This document shows positions 6,293 through 14,749 of a stretch of DNA of 20,429 nt, piece after piece; positions within the stretch are counted from its first letter, which is position 1, and each line of letters begins with the position of its first letter. Under the pieces are notes generated by a model that saw only the letters and a program-made list of their open reading frames with translations, did no database searches and was not told the origin of the DNA. Source of the DNA: DATFKA01 sp042095835 (GTDB lineage: Bacteria; Bacteroidota; Bacteroidia; Chitinophagales; Saprospiraceae); assembly GCA_042095835.1 (NCBI GenBank), contig JBELML010000115.1, positions 1-20,429 of the forward strand, in the 5' to 3' direction. A program made the translations under genes and the position numbers.

Positions 6293-7012
6293 CTAGCGAA
6301 CATAAAACTTGCAGTAATATTCGTACCACTTTTCACACTTGGTACGTACGCGTACTTTTAGGTTGTAGGTGCCTCTTTTCAGATTGCGTAAATAAGGGTC
6401 GCTATTGCCAGAACCTTTGACCCACTCAAAAGGGTAGCTGACTTCTTTACGAACAAATTTGCCATTAACGAAGAGCTGCATTTCGGCAATATCTTGATAG
6501 CGTTTGGTGTCTACACGCACATAAACATCATCTCCATAGCGATAGGTACCGTTGTTTTTCGGATACTTGAACCACGATTTGTATTGACAAGTTTGTACGG
6601 GTGCCCGCTGGATTGGCCCTACCGTAAAGGTCTTATATTTATTAGTGGATTGGCCGCATTTATCGACGATTTTGGCTTTTAAATTGTAAGTCCCAGGTTG
6701 GAGATTACGCAGATACGCATCAGATTGCCCCGAACCTTTGGCCCACTCATACGGGAAATGATTCTCCTTTCGGACGAATTGACCATTGATATAGAGTTCT
6801 ATATGCTTTATGTGTTGGTGATTTTGAGCATCTACTTTGACATACATATCAGATCCAGCATTATAGTTGCCAGCAACTGGAGCTTTAAACCAAGTTTTTG
6901 AATAACAGACTTTACTGCTTCCTTTTAGAAGTTGATGAGCCTGAATCTGTGCAAATGAAATCGAAGTTCCAAAAAAGAAGCAAAGCACGATCAAGACAAA
7001 TAGATTTTTCAT
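6293..7012 (-). CDS. Secreted protein with two tandem Ig-like domains
   Basis: The 239-residue product begins with a Sec signal peptide (about residues 1-22, cleavage after SFAQ). The mature part is one domain of about 100 residues present twice. Each copy reads, in order, C.(Y/S)K(T/S)WFK.P, G..Y..G.D(M/V)YV(K/R)VD, LY(or F)(I/V)NG(Q/K)FVRKE, (Y/F)EW.KGSG.SD.YLRNL and GTYNLK.......C. The pattern of strands with G.D..V.VD and NG..V suggests bacterial Ig-like (Big-type) folds, each closed by a disulfide. There is no C-terminal sorting domain. A ligand or adhesion role is possible but nothing shows it. It diverges from the GH3 gene across 186 bp. Confidence 0.7.
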   Translation of the reverse strand: MKNLFVLIVLCFFFGTSISFAQIQAHQLLKGSSKVCYSKTWFKAPVAGNYNAGSDMYVKVDAQNHQHIKHIELYINGQFVRKENHFPYEWAKGSGQSDAYLRNLQPGTYNLKAKIVDKCGQSTNKYKTFTVGPIQRAPVQTCQYKSWFKYPKNNGTYRYGDDVYVRVDTKRYQDIAEMQLFVNGKFVRKEVSYPFEWVKGSGNSDPYLRNLKRGTYNLKVRVRTKCEKWYEYYCKFYVR

Positions 7013-7198
7013 AATGGTGTACTAGATGATAATTAATGGAATCACTATTAGGTGTTTTGGGAAAGGATAGTCTGACCTCTGTGGGGATTAATTTTCTAAT
7101 AATCGGCTGTTTTTTATCTATTTTTTCAGATGCTGACCTATAATAAAAATCATTGTTTAATTTAGTCGAATCAACTTACTTGTCTAGCATTCCAAATA
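7013..7198. other. Divergent intergenic region, no clear promoter
   Basis: It separates the secreted tandem-domain gene (-) from the GH3 gene (+). It is AT-rich and must hold both promoters, but no exact TAnnTTTG box stands out on either strand. Confidence 0.4.
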
Positions 7199-9388
7199 AT
7201 GAACAAAATGATCAAATATCTAATTCTAATCACAGCTATTCTAAGCTGTAATCTAGGTTTATCACAAATGGAACAACCCGCTTTTCAAAATCCTGATTTA
7301 CCTATAGCACAAAGAGTGAATGACCTCATTTCTAAAATGACTTTAGAGGAGAAAGTCGGTCAGTTAATGTACGGAGCACCAGCTATCGATCGGCTTGATG
7401 TACCTGCCTACAACTGGTGGAACGAGTGTCTACACGGCATAGCTAGAAATGGTAGAGCTACGATTTTCCCGCAGGCAATTGGTATGTCAGCTACCTTCGA
7501 CTTGGATTTAATCCACCGTATTGGAGTAGCCATTTCAGACGAAGCACGTGCCAAGTATAATGTGTCCATTCAAAATAATTTTAGGGGCAGGTATCAAGGC
7601 TTGACTTTTTGGACACCCAATGTCAATCTATTCCGCGATCCACGTTGGGGAAGAGGGCAGGAGACCTATGGAGAAGACCCTTTCCTCACCTCGAGAGTTG
7701 GAGTCGCTTTTGTAAAAGGTCTACAAGGAGACCATCCCAAATATTTGAAGGCTGCCGGTATGGCCAAGCATTATGCGGTACACTCTGGCCCAGAGGCATT
7801 ACGCCACGAATTCGATGCTGTAGTCAATAGGAAAGATCTTTGGGAAACCTATTTACCCGCCTTCGAAGCACTAGTTACCGAAGCAAAAGTAGAAGGCGTA
7901 ATGGGTGCCTATAATCGTACCAATGGCGACCTCTGCTGTGCTCACCCTTATCTTATGCAGGAAGTTTTGCGCAAGCAATGGGGATTTGAAGGCTACTACG
8001 TATCAGATTGCTGGGCCATAGTCGACTTTTTTAATGGCCATAATATTGTAGAGACACCGCAAGAAGCGGCGGCTTTGGCGATCAATACAGGCTGTAATTT
8101 GAACTGCGGTGATACCTATCCCAATTTGATTAAATCTGTAGAAGAAGGCTTGACCACCGAAGCAACCATTGACCAAAATCTTAGGGAGTTATTACCTACT
8201 CGCTTTAAGCTTGGACTATTTGATCCAATAGGAACTGTACCTTTTGACCACATTGGTCCTGAGGTGATTGCCTCAGATGAACACTTGGCCTTGAGTAAAG
8301 AAGCGGCACAAAAATCGATTGTACTGCTTAAGAATGATGATTTACTGCCACTGAAAAAGGATATCCAAAGCATATTTGTTACCGGGCCTACCGCTGCACA
8401 CGCCCAAGCTTTACTAGCCAACTACTACGGGCAGAGCAATAATCTAGTGACCATCTTAGAAGGCGTTGTCGGAAAGGTGAGTCCTCAGACTTCTGTACAC
8501 TATAGCCAAGGCGCTTTATTAGATGAGAAAAATAGAAACCCTATCGATTGGTTCTCTGGTGAAGCTGGTGATGCAGAAGTGACCATCGCTTGTGTAGGCT
8601 TGTCTCAATTGATTGAGGGAGAAGAAGGAGAGTCTATCGCCAGTCGTCATAAAGGTGATCGAGTGGATATTGGCCTTCCTCCAAGTCAGATAGAATTTCT
8701 TAAAACTATCCGCTCTAAAGCCAAAAAACTAGTCGTCGTCATGACTGGCGGTAGTGCTATTGCCTGCCCTGAAGTCTTCGAAATGGCAGACGCTATGCTC
8801 TTCGTATGGTACCCAGGCGAACAAGGAGGGAATGCGGTCGGAGATATCATCTTTGGAGATGCGGTCCCTTCTGGTCGTCTGCCAGTGACTTTTCCTATGT
8901 CTTTGCAGGATCTACCTGCTTACGATGATTATTCCATGACCAATCGAACCTACCGCTATGCGGAGGCCAAGCCATTATTTCCTTTTGGTTTTGGTTTGAG
9001 CTATAGCACTTTTGAGTATAGTGATCTCAAGTTGAGTGAGCAAGCAATCAAAGAAGGCGAAACTTTAAAAGCTACAATAAAGGTTACCAATACAGGTGGT
9101 TTCAGAGGAGAAGAAGTGGTGCAGTTGTACCTCAGTGATGTAGAATCTGATATCGCACTACCCAAATATGCTTTAAAGGGCTTCAAACGGGTGAATCTAT
9201 GGCCTGGTGCTTCTCAAACGCTAAGCTTTGACATAACGCCAGAAATGATGCAAATGGTCAATGAAGAAGGCGAGCGCCTCATTGAATCTGGACAATTTAA
9301 GATTCATATCGGAGGTAGTTCCCCTTCGGCTAGAAGTACAGAATTAGGGGCAAGTGCCGTCTTGTCTTCGAATTTTACAGTTAAATAA
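7199..9388 (+). CDS. Glycoside hydrolase family 3 beta-glycosidase
   Basis: This exported exo-acting enzyme removes beta-linked glucose or xylose from the non-reducing ends of oligosaccharides. The first 23 residues form a signal peptide; ILSC at 14-17 could be a lipobox, so lipidation is possible. The GH3 N-terminal barrel (about 35-340) shows NWWNECLHGIAR (72-83), KH at 190-191 and the nucleophile Asp270 in YYVSDCWAI. The C-terminal domain (about 370-610) carries IEGEEGE (472-478), where the acid/base lies in related enzymes. A fibronectin III-like domain ends it, with PKYALKGFKRV. The NWWNECLHG and SDC features fit the beta-xylosidase/beta-glucosidase branch; the sugar cannot be fixed from sequence. 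The 729 residues are full length. It converges on a sulfatase. Confidence 0.9.
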   Translation: MNKMIKYLILITAILSCNLGLSQMEQPAFQNPDLPIAQRVNDLISKMTLEEKVGQLMYGAPAIDRLDVPAYNWWNECLHGIARNGRATIFPQAIGMSATFDLDLIHRIGVAISDEARAKYNVSIQNNFRGRYQGLTFWTPNVNLFRDPRWGRGQETYGEDPFLTSRVGVAFVKGLQGDHPKYLKAAGMAKHYAVHSGPEALRHEFDAVVNRKDLWETYLPAFEALVTEAKVEGVMGAYNRTNGDLCCAHPYLMQEVLRKQWGFEGYYVSDCWAIVDFFNGHNIVETPQEAAALAINTGCNLNCGDTYPNLIKSVEEGLTTEATIDQNLRELLPTRFKLGLFDPIGTVPFDHIGPEVIASDEHLALSKEAAQKSIVLLKNDDLLPLKKDIQSIFVTGPTAAHAQALLANYYGQSNNLVTILEGVVGKVSPQTSVHYSQGALLDEKNRNPIDWFSGEAGDAEVTIACVGLSQLIEGEEGESIASRHKGDRVDIGLPPSQIEFLKTIRSKAKKLVVVMTGGSAIACPEVFEMADAMLFVWYPGEQGGNAVGDIIFGDAVPSGRLPVTFPMSLQDLPAYDDYSMTNRTYRYAEAKPLFPFGFGLSYSTFEYSDLKLSEQAIKEGETLKATIKVTNTGGFRGEEVVQLYLSDVESDIALPKYALKGFKRVNLWPGASQTLSFDITPEMMQMVNEEGERLIESGQFKIHIGGSSPSARSTELGASAVLSSNFTVK

Positions 9389-9395
9389 TTATTGA

Positions 9396-9448
9396 ACCAC
9401 AATAGGGCACTATAGAAAACATAGCTCTTAGTATGCTATGTTTTCTAT
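9396..9448. terminator. Strong bidirectional terminator, CATAG-type palindrome
   Basis: ATAGAAAACATAGC (9412-9425) and GCTATGTTTTCTAT (9435-9448) form a perfect 14-bp stem with a 9-nt loop between the convergent GH3 and sulfatase genes. The preceding ACCACAATAG (9396-9405) is repeated exactly at 14745-14754 beside the GxxExxY cassette, and the stem resembles that cassette's ends. It is therefore likely both a terminator and a relic of the same element. Confidence 0.7.
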
Positions 9449-9461
9449 GTACCTATCTTGT

Positions 9462-11057
9462 TCAGAGTATTGGCGCGGTATCATCATCATAAGCCTCAAT
9501 ATGTCCTTTCAACTGCGTCTTTAGGTCTTTAGATATGCCTTCTACCACTTCTTGGCCATAGAGATTGTTCATCTCGTCTGGATCGTTGGCTAAGTCATAT
9601 AATTCCCACTCGTCGATTTCGTAGTAGTAAATCAGTTTGTGAGTAGCAGTACGTACACCCACGTGTTTAGGAACCGTATGCCAGCCTGTACTTTGATAAT
9701 AATGATAATAGATGGAAGGTCTTACAGCTTCTTCCGGACTAGCAAGGGTATTGGTCAGCGATTCGCCTTGCATATCATCTGGGATGTCTACCCCGGCATA
9801 ATCCAAAATGGTAGGTGCTAGATCTACATTTTGTACCAATGCATCACTTTGTTGTTGGCCTTTCAAGGCAGCGGGATATTTTACAACTAAGGGGATGCCC
9901 AAAGAAGGTTCATACATATATCTTTTGTCATACCAACCATGCTCTCCCGTAAAGAACCCTTGGTCAGAAGTATAAATCACTAAGGTGTTCTCTTCAAGGC
10001 CATTTTCTTTTAAATAGGCCATAACCCTGCCTACATTATCATCAACGGCCATGACAGATTTGGTATAGTCATTCATGTAGCGCTGGTACATCCATTCGGT
10101 GAGGGCTTGACCTTTGGGTTGTTTTTGTTGATATTCTTCAATCAGTGGTTGATAATATTCATCCCAAGCTGCTTTTTGATCGGGAGTGAGGCTACCATAG
10201 GCACGTTTCCAGTTTCGGGCAGCTGAAAAAGTAGGCATTCCACCTGTACCAGGATCATCTTCTTTCTCAAAAATAGGGAGCTTCATATCCATTGAATGGT
10301 ACATGTTTTTGATTTCCATGTCTTGCATGCTCACTGCTTGACCGCGGGTTTTGTAGTCGTCAAATAAGGTTGGATGGAGTTTAAATTGTTGTTCACCAAA
10401 AGCTTTTAAATGTTTGGCATCGGGCATCCAATTGCGATGCGGTGCTTTATGATGGAGCATCATAAAAAAGGGCTGTTCACTATCTTTTACACGATCCAAA
10501 ACGCTCAGCGCATGGTCGGTAATCAAGTTGGTTGTATATCCGGTCTCGCGAAGGGTATCTGCCCCATTTAGGAATCGTGGATTATAATACTCGCCCTGGC
10601 CAATGAGTATTTTATATTCATCAAATCCTTCTGGTTCGGAGACCAAATGCCATTTGCCTACTACAGAGGTATGGTACCCCGACGCTTGTAAATACTTGGC
10701 TAAAGTAGGCTGACTACCATCAAAGGTGTCATGATTAGATTTAAAACCATTTTTATGACTAAATTTTCCGGTTAGGAACACTGCTCTGCTTGGCCCACAG
10801 ATAGAGTTGGTACAGAAAGCTTGCTTGAAAAGCATCCCTTCGGCAGCTAATTGATCCAGGTGTGGTGTCTGCATCAATTCATCAGTATAGGCACTCATAG
10901 CGCGCTTAGAGTGGTCATCTGTCATGATAAACAGAATGTTGGGCCTGGGTTTTTCGGCCTGGGAGGTATCCGAGGTCTCTGGTTGACAATTTAAAAAGCT
11001 CATGCTAATGAAAAGAAGGACTAGAAAGCGGCGAGATGTTTTGTTCATGTTAGACAA
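9462..11057 (-). CDS. S1-family sulfatase, exported
   Basis: This sulfatase hydrolyses sulfate esters, probably on a sulfated polysaccharide or glycan, outside the cytoplasmic membrane. Residues 1-24 form an export signal ending FLNC; the lipobox is loose, so lipidation at Cys24 is possible. The calcium site begins PNILFIMTDDH (Asp47, Asp48). Cys87 in CGPSRAVFLTGK is the residue converted to formylglycine, which requires the anaerobic- or FGE-type maturase encoded elsewhere. Further active-site residues are GKWHL (Lys135, His137), APHRNW (His207), and SDQGFFTGEHGWYDKR with Asp365 and His373. The GEHGWYDKRYMYEPS run is typical of the glucosamine-6-sulfatase-like branch, but substrate is uncertain. 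The 531 residues are full length. It converges on GH3 and may act with it. Confidence 0.9.
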   Translation of the reverse strand: MSNMNKTSRRFLVLLFISMSFLNCQPETSDTSQAEKPRPNILFIMTDDHSKRAMSAYTDELMQTPHLDQLAAEGMLFKQAFCTNSICGPSRAVFLTGKFSHKNGFKSNHDTFDGSQPTLAKYLQASGYHTSVVGKWHLVSEPEGFDEYKILIGQGEYYNPRFLNGADTLRETGYTTNLITDHALSVLDRVKDSEQPFFMMLHHKAPHRNWMPDAKHLKAFGEQQFKLHPTLFDDYKTRGQAVSMQDMEIKNMYHSMDMKLPIFEKEDDPGTGGMPTFSAARNWKRAYGSLTPDQKAAWDEYYQPLIEEYQQKQPKGQALTEWMYQRYMNDYTKSVMAVDDNVGRVMAYLKENGLEENTLVIYTSDQGFFTGEHGWYDKRYMYEPSLGIPLVVKYPAALKGQQQSDALVQNVDLAPTILDYAGVDIPDDMQGESLTNTLASPEEAVRPSIYYHYYQSTGWHTVPKHVGVRTATHKLIYYYEIDEWELYDLANDPDEMNNLYGQEVVEGISKDLKTQLKGHIEAYDDDTAPIL

Positions 11058-11187
11058 AGGTTGGTTTGATCGAGGAAGATAAGAAGTAGAAATTGTTTAA
11101 GAAAAAATAAAAGGGTTAATTCCTGAAAGTCAACATTCTACGCATAAAAAAAGTGCCAATAAAAATAAACAAATTGTGTTATTGTCT

Positions 11188-11217
11188 TTTGTTTATGCAA
11201 TTTTTTATTTATTTTTG
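11188..11217 (+). promoter_or_regulatory. Promoter of the SRPBCC-GyrI gene
   Basis: TTTG at 11188-11191, an 18-nt spacer and TATTTTTG at 11210-11217 match the Bacteroidota consensus. The start codon is 54 nt downstream. The region between 11058 and 11271 is divergent, so the sulfatase promoter must also lie here. Confidence 0.65.
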
Positions 11218-11271
11218 TAATGCAGAGATCACAATATATTCCTAATAAATAACCAACAAACAAAAATCATC

Positions 11272-12195
11272 ATGGCGAGAATGCACATCAACAAATCGAT
11301 TGAAATCAATGCACCTGCTGCAACAATATTCGAGAAACTAAACGATTTTCACACCTGGCGAGCCTGGTCTCCTTGGTTAATCATGGACCCAGATGCTAGC
11401 GTAGATGTAGAACCAGATGGCAAAGCCTATACTTGGACCGGAGATCTCACCGGAGAAGGGGCAATGAAAATCCTTGGCGAAGAACCCAACAAAGCTATTG
11501 ACTATGATCTATTTTTCATCAAACCCTGGAAATCCAATCCTAAGGTGCGTTTTGAACTAGAAGAACAAGGCGATAAAACCAAGGTATCCTGGCTCATGGA
11601 TAGCCCCTGGCCTTTCTTCCTCTTCTGGATGAAAAAGACGATGACCGCTTTGATCGGCAAGGATTATGAACGAGGCCTGTCTATGCTCAAAGAATATATC
11701 GAAGATGGTGAAGTCCATTCTACCTTAGGATTCGAGGGCGCAACGAATTACCCTGGCTGTACTTTCGTGGGGCTTAAAACCAGCTGCACTATGGAAGGCG
11801 TGGGGCCTGCTATGGAAGCAGATTTCACTGCCTTATGGAATCTCTTAAAAGATGACGAATCCAATATGGCTGGCGCACCTTTTTCTATCTATCATAAATT
11901 CGATATGGTCAAGGAGCAAGTGGTATACACCGCAGGTATTCCCGTGAATCAAGTTCCTGATAATTTACCTTCAAATTTCTTGGTAAGCTCGATTCCTGCT
12001 ACCAAAGTTCAGATCATGAAGCATACGGGCCCCTATCATCATCTGGGAAATGCTTGGACAACACTTTACTCCATGCATAGAAACAAAAAATTCAAAATGA
12101 ATAAATCTGTTGATCCTTTCGAGGTATATGTCAACGATCCAGGGAATACAGATCCAAAAGATTTAATAACGGAGGTCCACTTTGCTATGAAATAG
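11272..12195 (+). CDS. SRPBCC (START-like) domain fused to GyrI-like domain
   Basis: The 307-residue cytoplasmic protein has two ligand-binding folds. Residues about 1-150 are SRPBCC/polyketide cyclase-like, with the opening INKSIEINAPAATIFEKLND, then WRAWSPW and a late WLMDSP. Residues about 155-307 resemble the GyrI-like effector domain (as in SbmC and the BmrR C-terminus), with PATKVQIMKHTGPYHHLGNAW and ending ITEVHFAMK, where the Glu lies at the site used for cationic ligands in that family. No DNA-binding domain is present, so it is not itself a regulator. Such fusions probably bind or hydrolyse small hydrophobic or reactive compounds. It has its own promoter and a terminator after it. 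Substrate unknown. Confidence 0.82.
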   Translation: MARMHINKSIEINAPAATIFEKLNDFHTWRAWSPWLIMDPDASVDVEPDGKAYTWTGDLTGEGAMKILGEEPNKAIDYDLFFIKPWKSNPKVRFELEEQGDKTKVSWLMDSPWPFFLFWMKKTMTALIGKDYERGLSMLKEYIEDGEVHSTLGFEGATNYPGCTFVGLKTSCTMEGVGPAMEADFTALWNLLKDDESNMAGAPFSIYHKFDMVKEQVVYTAGIPVNQVPDNLPSNFLVSSIPATKVQIMKHTGPYHHLGNAWTTLYSMHRNKKFKMNKSVDPFEVYVNDPGNTDPKDLITEVHFAMK

Positions 12196-12237
12196 GGGCA
12201 CCAAAAATATACCATCTATCACAAGAGGGATTCAAAT

Positions 12238-12303
12238 AGTCTCTAGCCCAGCTTAGAGACTAGACAATTGGCTTCATTGGTTTTTACCAATTGGAGCCTT
12301 TTT
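12238..12303 (+). terminator. Paired hairpins ending the SRPBCC-GyrI transcript
   Basis: The first hairpin, AGTCTCTA/TAGAGACT, is at 12238-12261. The second (12270-12303) pairs GGCT..ATTGGT with ACCAAT..AGCC with a small bulge and runs into TTTTT. The second is a standard Rho-independent terminator; the first may aid it. Confidence 0.7.
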
Positions 12304-12458
12304 AAATGATTTGCTTAAAAAAATAGGCCCTCCAATTCCTACAAAAAAACTACCTTCACTTTTTTCAATCCAAGTAGTTGTTTAAGAATTCCTGGCGGGA
12401 GGACTTGCCGTAGACTCAGTGAGGCGTTTTAGAACAACTTTCAAATCAGAAAAAATCA

Positions 12459-13202
12459 ATGTTTAGACTAGATGGACAAATCGCTATTGTCACCGGAGCA
12501 GCACGTGGCATTGGAGCAGGAGTAGCTCAGGTATTTTGCGAAGCAGGGGCAACCGTAGCACTTTGGGATGTACTCGAAGAAGGCGAGCAAACGGCTGCCA
12601 GTTTAAAAGCCGCAGGCCACAATGCCTTTTTTCAAAAAGTAGATGTGACGAGTGAGCAAGTAGTAGGGGAGGCCGTACAAAACATCATCGATCAATATGG
12701 GAAAATCGATATTCTTGTCAACAACGCAGGCATTATTCGGGATCGGAGTTTCAAGAAAATGACTAAAGGAGAGTGGGATGCTGTGGTGAATGTCAACATC
12801 AATAGCCTTTTTGTAGTGACACAGGCCGTACTGCCCTATATGATTGAGGCGAGATATGGACGTATTATTTCTGCATCTTCGATCAATGCTATGGCTGGCG
12901 CTTTTGGTCAAACCAACTATGCGGCCTCCAAAGCAGCCATCCAAGGATTTACCAGATCGCTTTGTAGAGAAGTAGGGAGGTATCAAATAACCGTCAATTG
13001 TGTAGCGCCAGGTTTTGTAAAATCTGTTATGACCGACTCTATGCCAGAGGAAGTGATTCAGGCAGGGATCAAAATGATACCAGTAGGTAGGATTGGTACT
13101 CCTGAAGATATGGGCTATTCTTACCTGTTTTTAGCATCTAAAGAGGCAAGTTTTGTGAGTGGTATCACCCTTCATGCAAATGGTGGTGCTTATCCTGCCT
13201 AG
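12459..13202 (+). CDS. SDR-family 3-oxoacyl/acetoacetyl-CoA reductase
   Basis: A classical short-chain dehydrogenase/reductase, 247 residues, cytoplasmic and NADPH-dependent by similarity to FabG and PhaB. The nucleotide-binding motif is TGAARGIGAG (12-21), followed by NNAG at 88-91. The catalytic residues are Ser141, Tyr154 and Lys158 (QTNYAASKAA). The C-terminal SGITLHANGGAYPA agrees with the 3-oxoacyl reductase group. It is first in an operon with a MaoC hydratase (20 bp on) and an MDR reductase. That order suggests ketoreduction then dehydration of the resulting (R)-3-hydroxyacyl-CoA or ACP. A role in polyhydroxyalkanoate-type or modified fatty acid synthesis is inference; no synthase is present. 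Confidence 0.87.
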   Translation: MFRLDGQIAIVTGAARGIGAGVAQVFCEAGATVALWDVLEEGEQTAASLKAAGHNAFFQKVDVTSEQVVGEAVQNIIDQYGKIDILVNNAGIIRDRSFKKMTKGEWDAVVNVNINSLFVVTQAVLPYMIEARYGRIISASSINAMAGAFGQTNYAASKAAIQGFTRSLCREVGRYQITVNCVAPGFVKSVMTDSMPEEVIQAGIKMIPVGRIGTPEDMGYSYLFLASKEASFVSGITLHANGGAYPA

Positions 13203-13222
13203 TTAAATTAAAATCAAATAGG

Positions 13223-13702
13223 ATGCCTATGGAAACTTCTACCTTTCAAACTGTTTTTCCATCGCTTCTCGAAATGCAAGCCTGGGTTGGAAAAGATATC
13301 GGCTTGACCGAATGGATGACGATGACGCAAGACCGCATTAATACTTTTGCCGATTGTACAGAAGATCGACAGTGGATTCATATTGATCCGGCGCGCGCTG
13401 CTTTGGAATCTCCGTATAAAACACCAATTGCTCATGGTTTTTTAGTGTTGTCCTTAGCATCCAGGATTTGCCAAGAGGCTTTCCAGATTCAAGATGCAGT
13501 TATGGGCGTAAACTATGGCCTTGACAAAGTACGCTTCCCAAACGCCACAAAAGTTGATGCCAAATTACGTGGTCGTGTTCATCTCTTAAAATGGGAGGCA
13601 ATAACTGGTGGGTGTAAATATAAACTGCAGATCACCTTTGAACTGGAAGGGGAATCTAAACCGGCTTGTGTAGCAGAGTTTATAGCTTTAGCCTACAACT
13701 AA
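13223..13702 (+). CDS. MaoC-family (R)-specific enoyl-CoA hydratase
   Basis: The 159-residue protein has the single hot-dog fold of NodN/MaoC hydratases. The hydratase 2 signature is FADCTEDRQWIHIDPARA (42-59), with Asp48 and His53 placed like the catalytic Asp-x4-His of PhaJ. TPIAHGFLVLSL (67-78) is the second conserved block. It adds water across trans-2-enoyl-CoA, or reverses that on (R)-3-hydroxyacyl-CoA. It lies 20 bp after the SDR gene and 44 bp before the MDR gene and should be co-transcribed. ATGs at 13223 and 13229 (ATGCCTATGGAA) are both possible; the difference is two residues. Confidence 0.86.
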   Translation: MPMETSTFQTVFPSLLEMQAWVGKDIGLTEWMTMTQDRINTFADCTEDRQWIHIDPARAALESPYKTPIAHGFLVLSLASRICQEAFQIQDAVMGVNYGLDKVRFPNATKVDAKLRGRVHLLKWEAITGGCKYKLQITFELEGESKPACVAEFIALAYN

Positions 13703-13746
13703 ACATTTAGCTAATTTTCGGGTTGACACCATACAACAATACAAAT

Positions 13747-14745
13747 ATGCCAACAAATAAAAGAGTACTACTCGCTTCCAGACCAGAAGGTCTACCAACT
13801 GAAGACAACTGGACACTAGACGAACAAGCATTACCCAACCTCCAGGAGGGGGAATATCTTGTGCAAAATCATTATGTATCACTTGACCCTGCGATGCGCA
13901 TTTGGGTGAGTTCCGCAAAATCTTATCTGCCTCCGGTACAAATTAATGAGGTTATGAGAGCAGGTACCGTTGGAGAAGTTGTGGAAAGTAAAAACCCGCA
14001 AATGCCCGTAGGGACTTTTGTATCTGGTTGGGGCGGTGTACAGCAATACACGCTGGCGAAAGGAAAGGAGATGTACCCCGTTGATCCCAATTTAGCACCA
14101 CTGCCTACTTATATTGGTTCCTTAGGTATGCCAGGTATGACGGCTTATTTTGGTATTCTCACCGAAGGCCAGATCAAAGAAGGAGAGACGGTTTTGGTTT
14201 CAGGTGGTGCAGGTGCTGTCGGCAGTATGGTTGGCCAAATCGCTAAAATTAAAGGCTGCCATGTAGTAGGGATTGCTGGTGGTCCTGAAAAGTGTGCCTA
14301 CATGAAGGACGAGCTCGGGTTTGATGGTGTCGTAGATTATAAAGCAGAGAATGTCTATAAAGGTATCCGCCGAGAATGCCCAAAGGGTGTCGATGTCTAT
14401 TTTGATAATGTAGGTGGAGAGATTCTGGATATGGCTTTGGCTCAGATCAATATGCATGCACGAGTGATTATTTGTGGGGCTATTTCTCAGTACAACACTA
14501 ATGATATCTACGGACCGAAAAATTACCTCAATCTACTCAACAAGCGATCCATTATGAAAGGGATGCTCGTCTTGGATTATGCGAAAGATTATGGCAAAGC
14601 AGCCCTCGAAATGGGACAATGGATGAGCCAAGGAAAGATCAAAAGCAAAGAGGATGTCCGAGTAGGTATTGAGAACTTTAATGATACTTTTCTGCGCCTA
14701 TTTTCTGGGGATAAAAAAGGGAAATTGGTGTTGAAAGTAGTGTAA
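13747..14745 (+). CDS. NADP-dependent MDR oxidoreductase (CurA/prostaglandin reductase type)
   Basis: This zinc-independent medium-chain reductase reduces activated double bonds of enones or 2-alkenals using NADPH. I chose the ATG at 13747 (332 residues). A TTG at 13723 would add eight residues that precede the normal family start, which is close to KRVLLASRPEGLP. The nucleotide-binding loop is SGGAGAVGSMVGQIAK (from residue 152). Family marks include LGMPGMTAYFGIL before it, and YFDNVGGEILD and NYLNLL after it. No structural zinc cysteine cluster is seen. As the third gene of the SDR-MaoC operon it may reduce the enoyl product, but detoxification of alkenals is equally possible. Its stop codon abuts the left repeat of the GxxExxY cassette. 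Confidence 0.86.
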   Translation: MPTNKRVLLASRPEGLPTEDNWTLDEQALPNLQEGEYLVQNHYVSLDPAMRIWVSSAKSYLPPVQINEVMRAGTVGEVVESKNPQMPVGTFVSGWGGVQQYTLAKGKEMYPVDPNLAPLPTYIGSLGMPGMTAYFGILTEGQIKEGETVLVSGGAGAVGSMVGQIAKIKGCHVVGIAGGPEKCAYMKDELGFDGVVDYKAENVYKGIRRECPKGVDVYFDNVGGEILDMALAQINMHARVIICGAISQYNTNDIYGPKNYLNLLNKRSIMKGMLVLDYAKDYGKAALEMGQWMSQGKIKSKEDVRVGIENFNDTFLRLFSGDKKGKLVLKVV

Positions 14746-14749
14746 CCAC

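Noticed and set aside
13723..13746. TTG start for the MDR reductase
   Set aside because: It adds eight residues not seen in the family; the ATG at 13747 fits the usual N-terminus.
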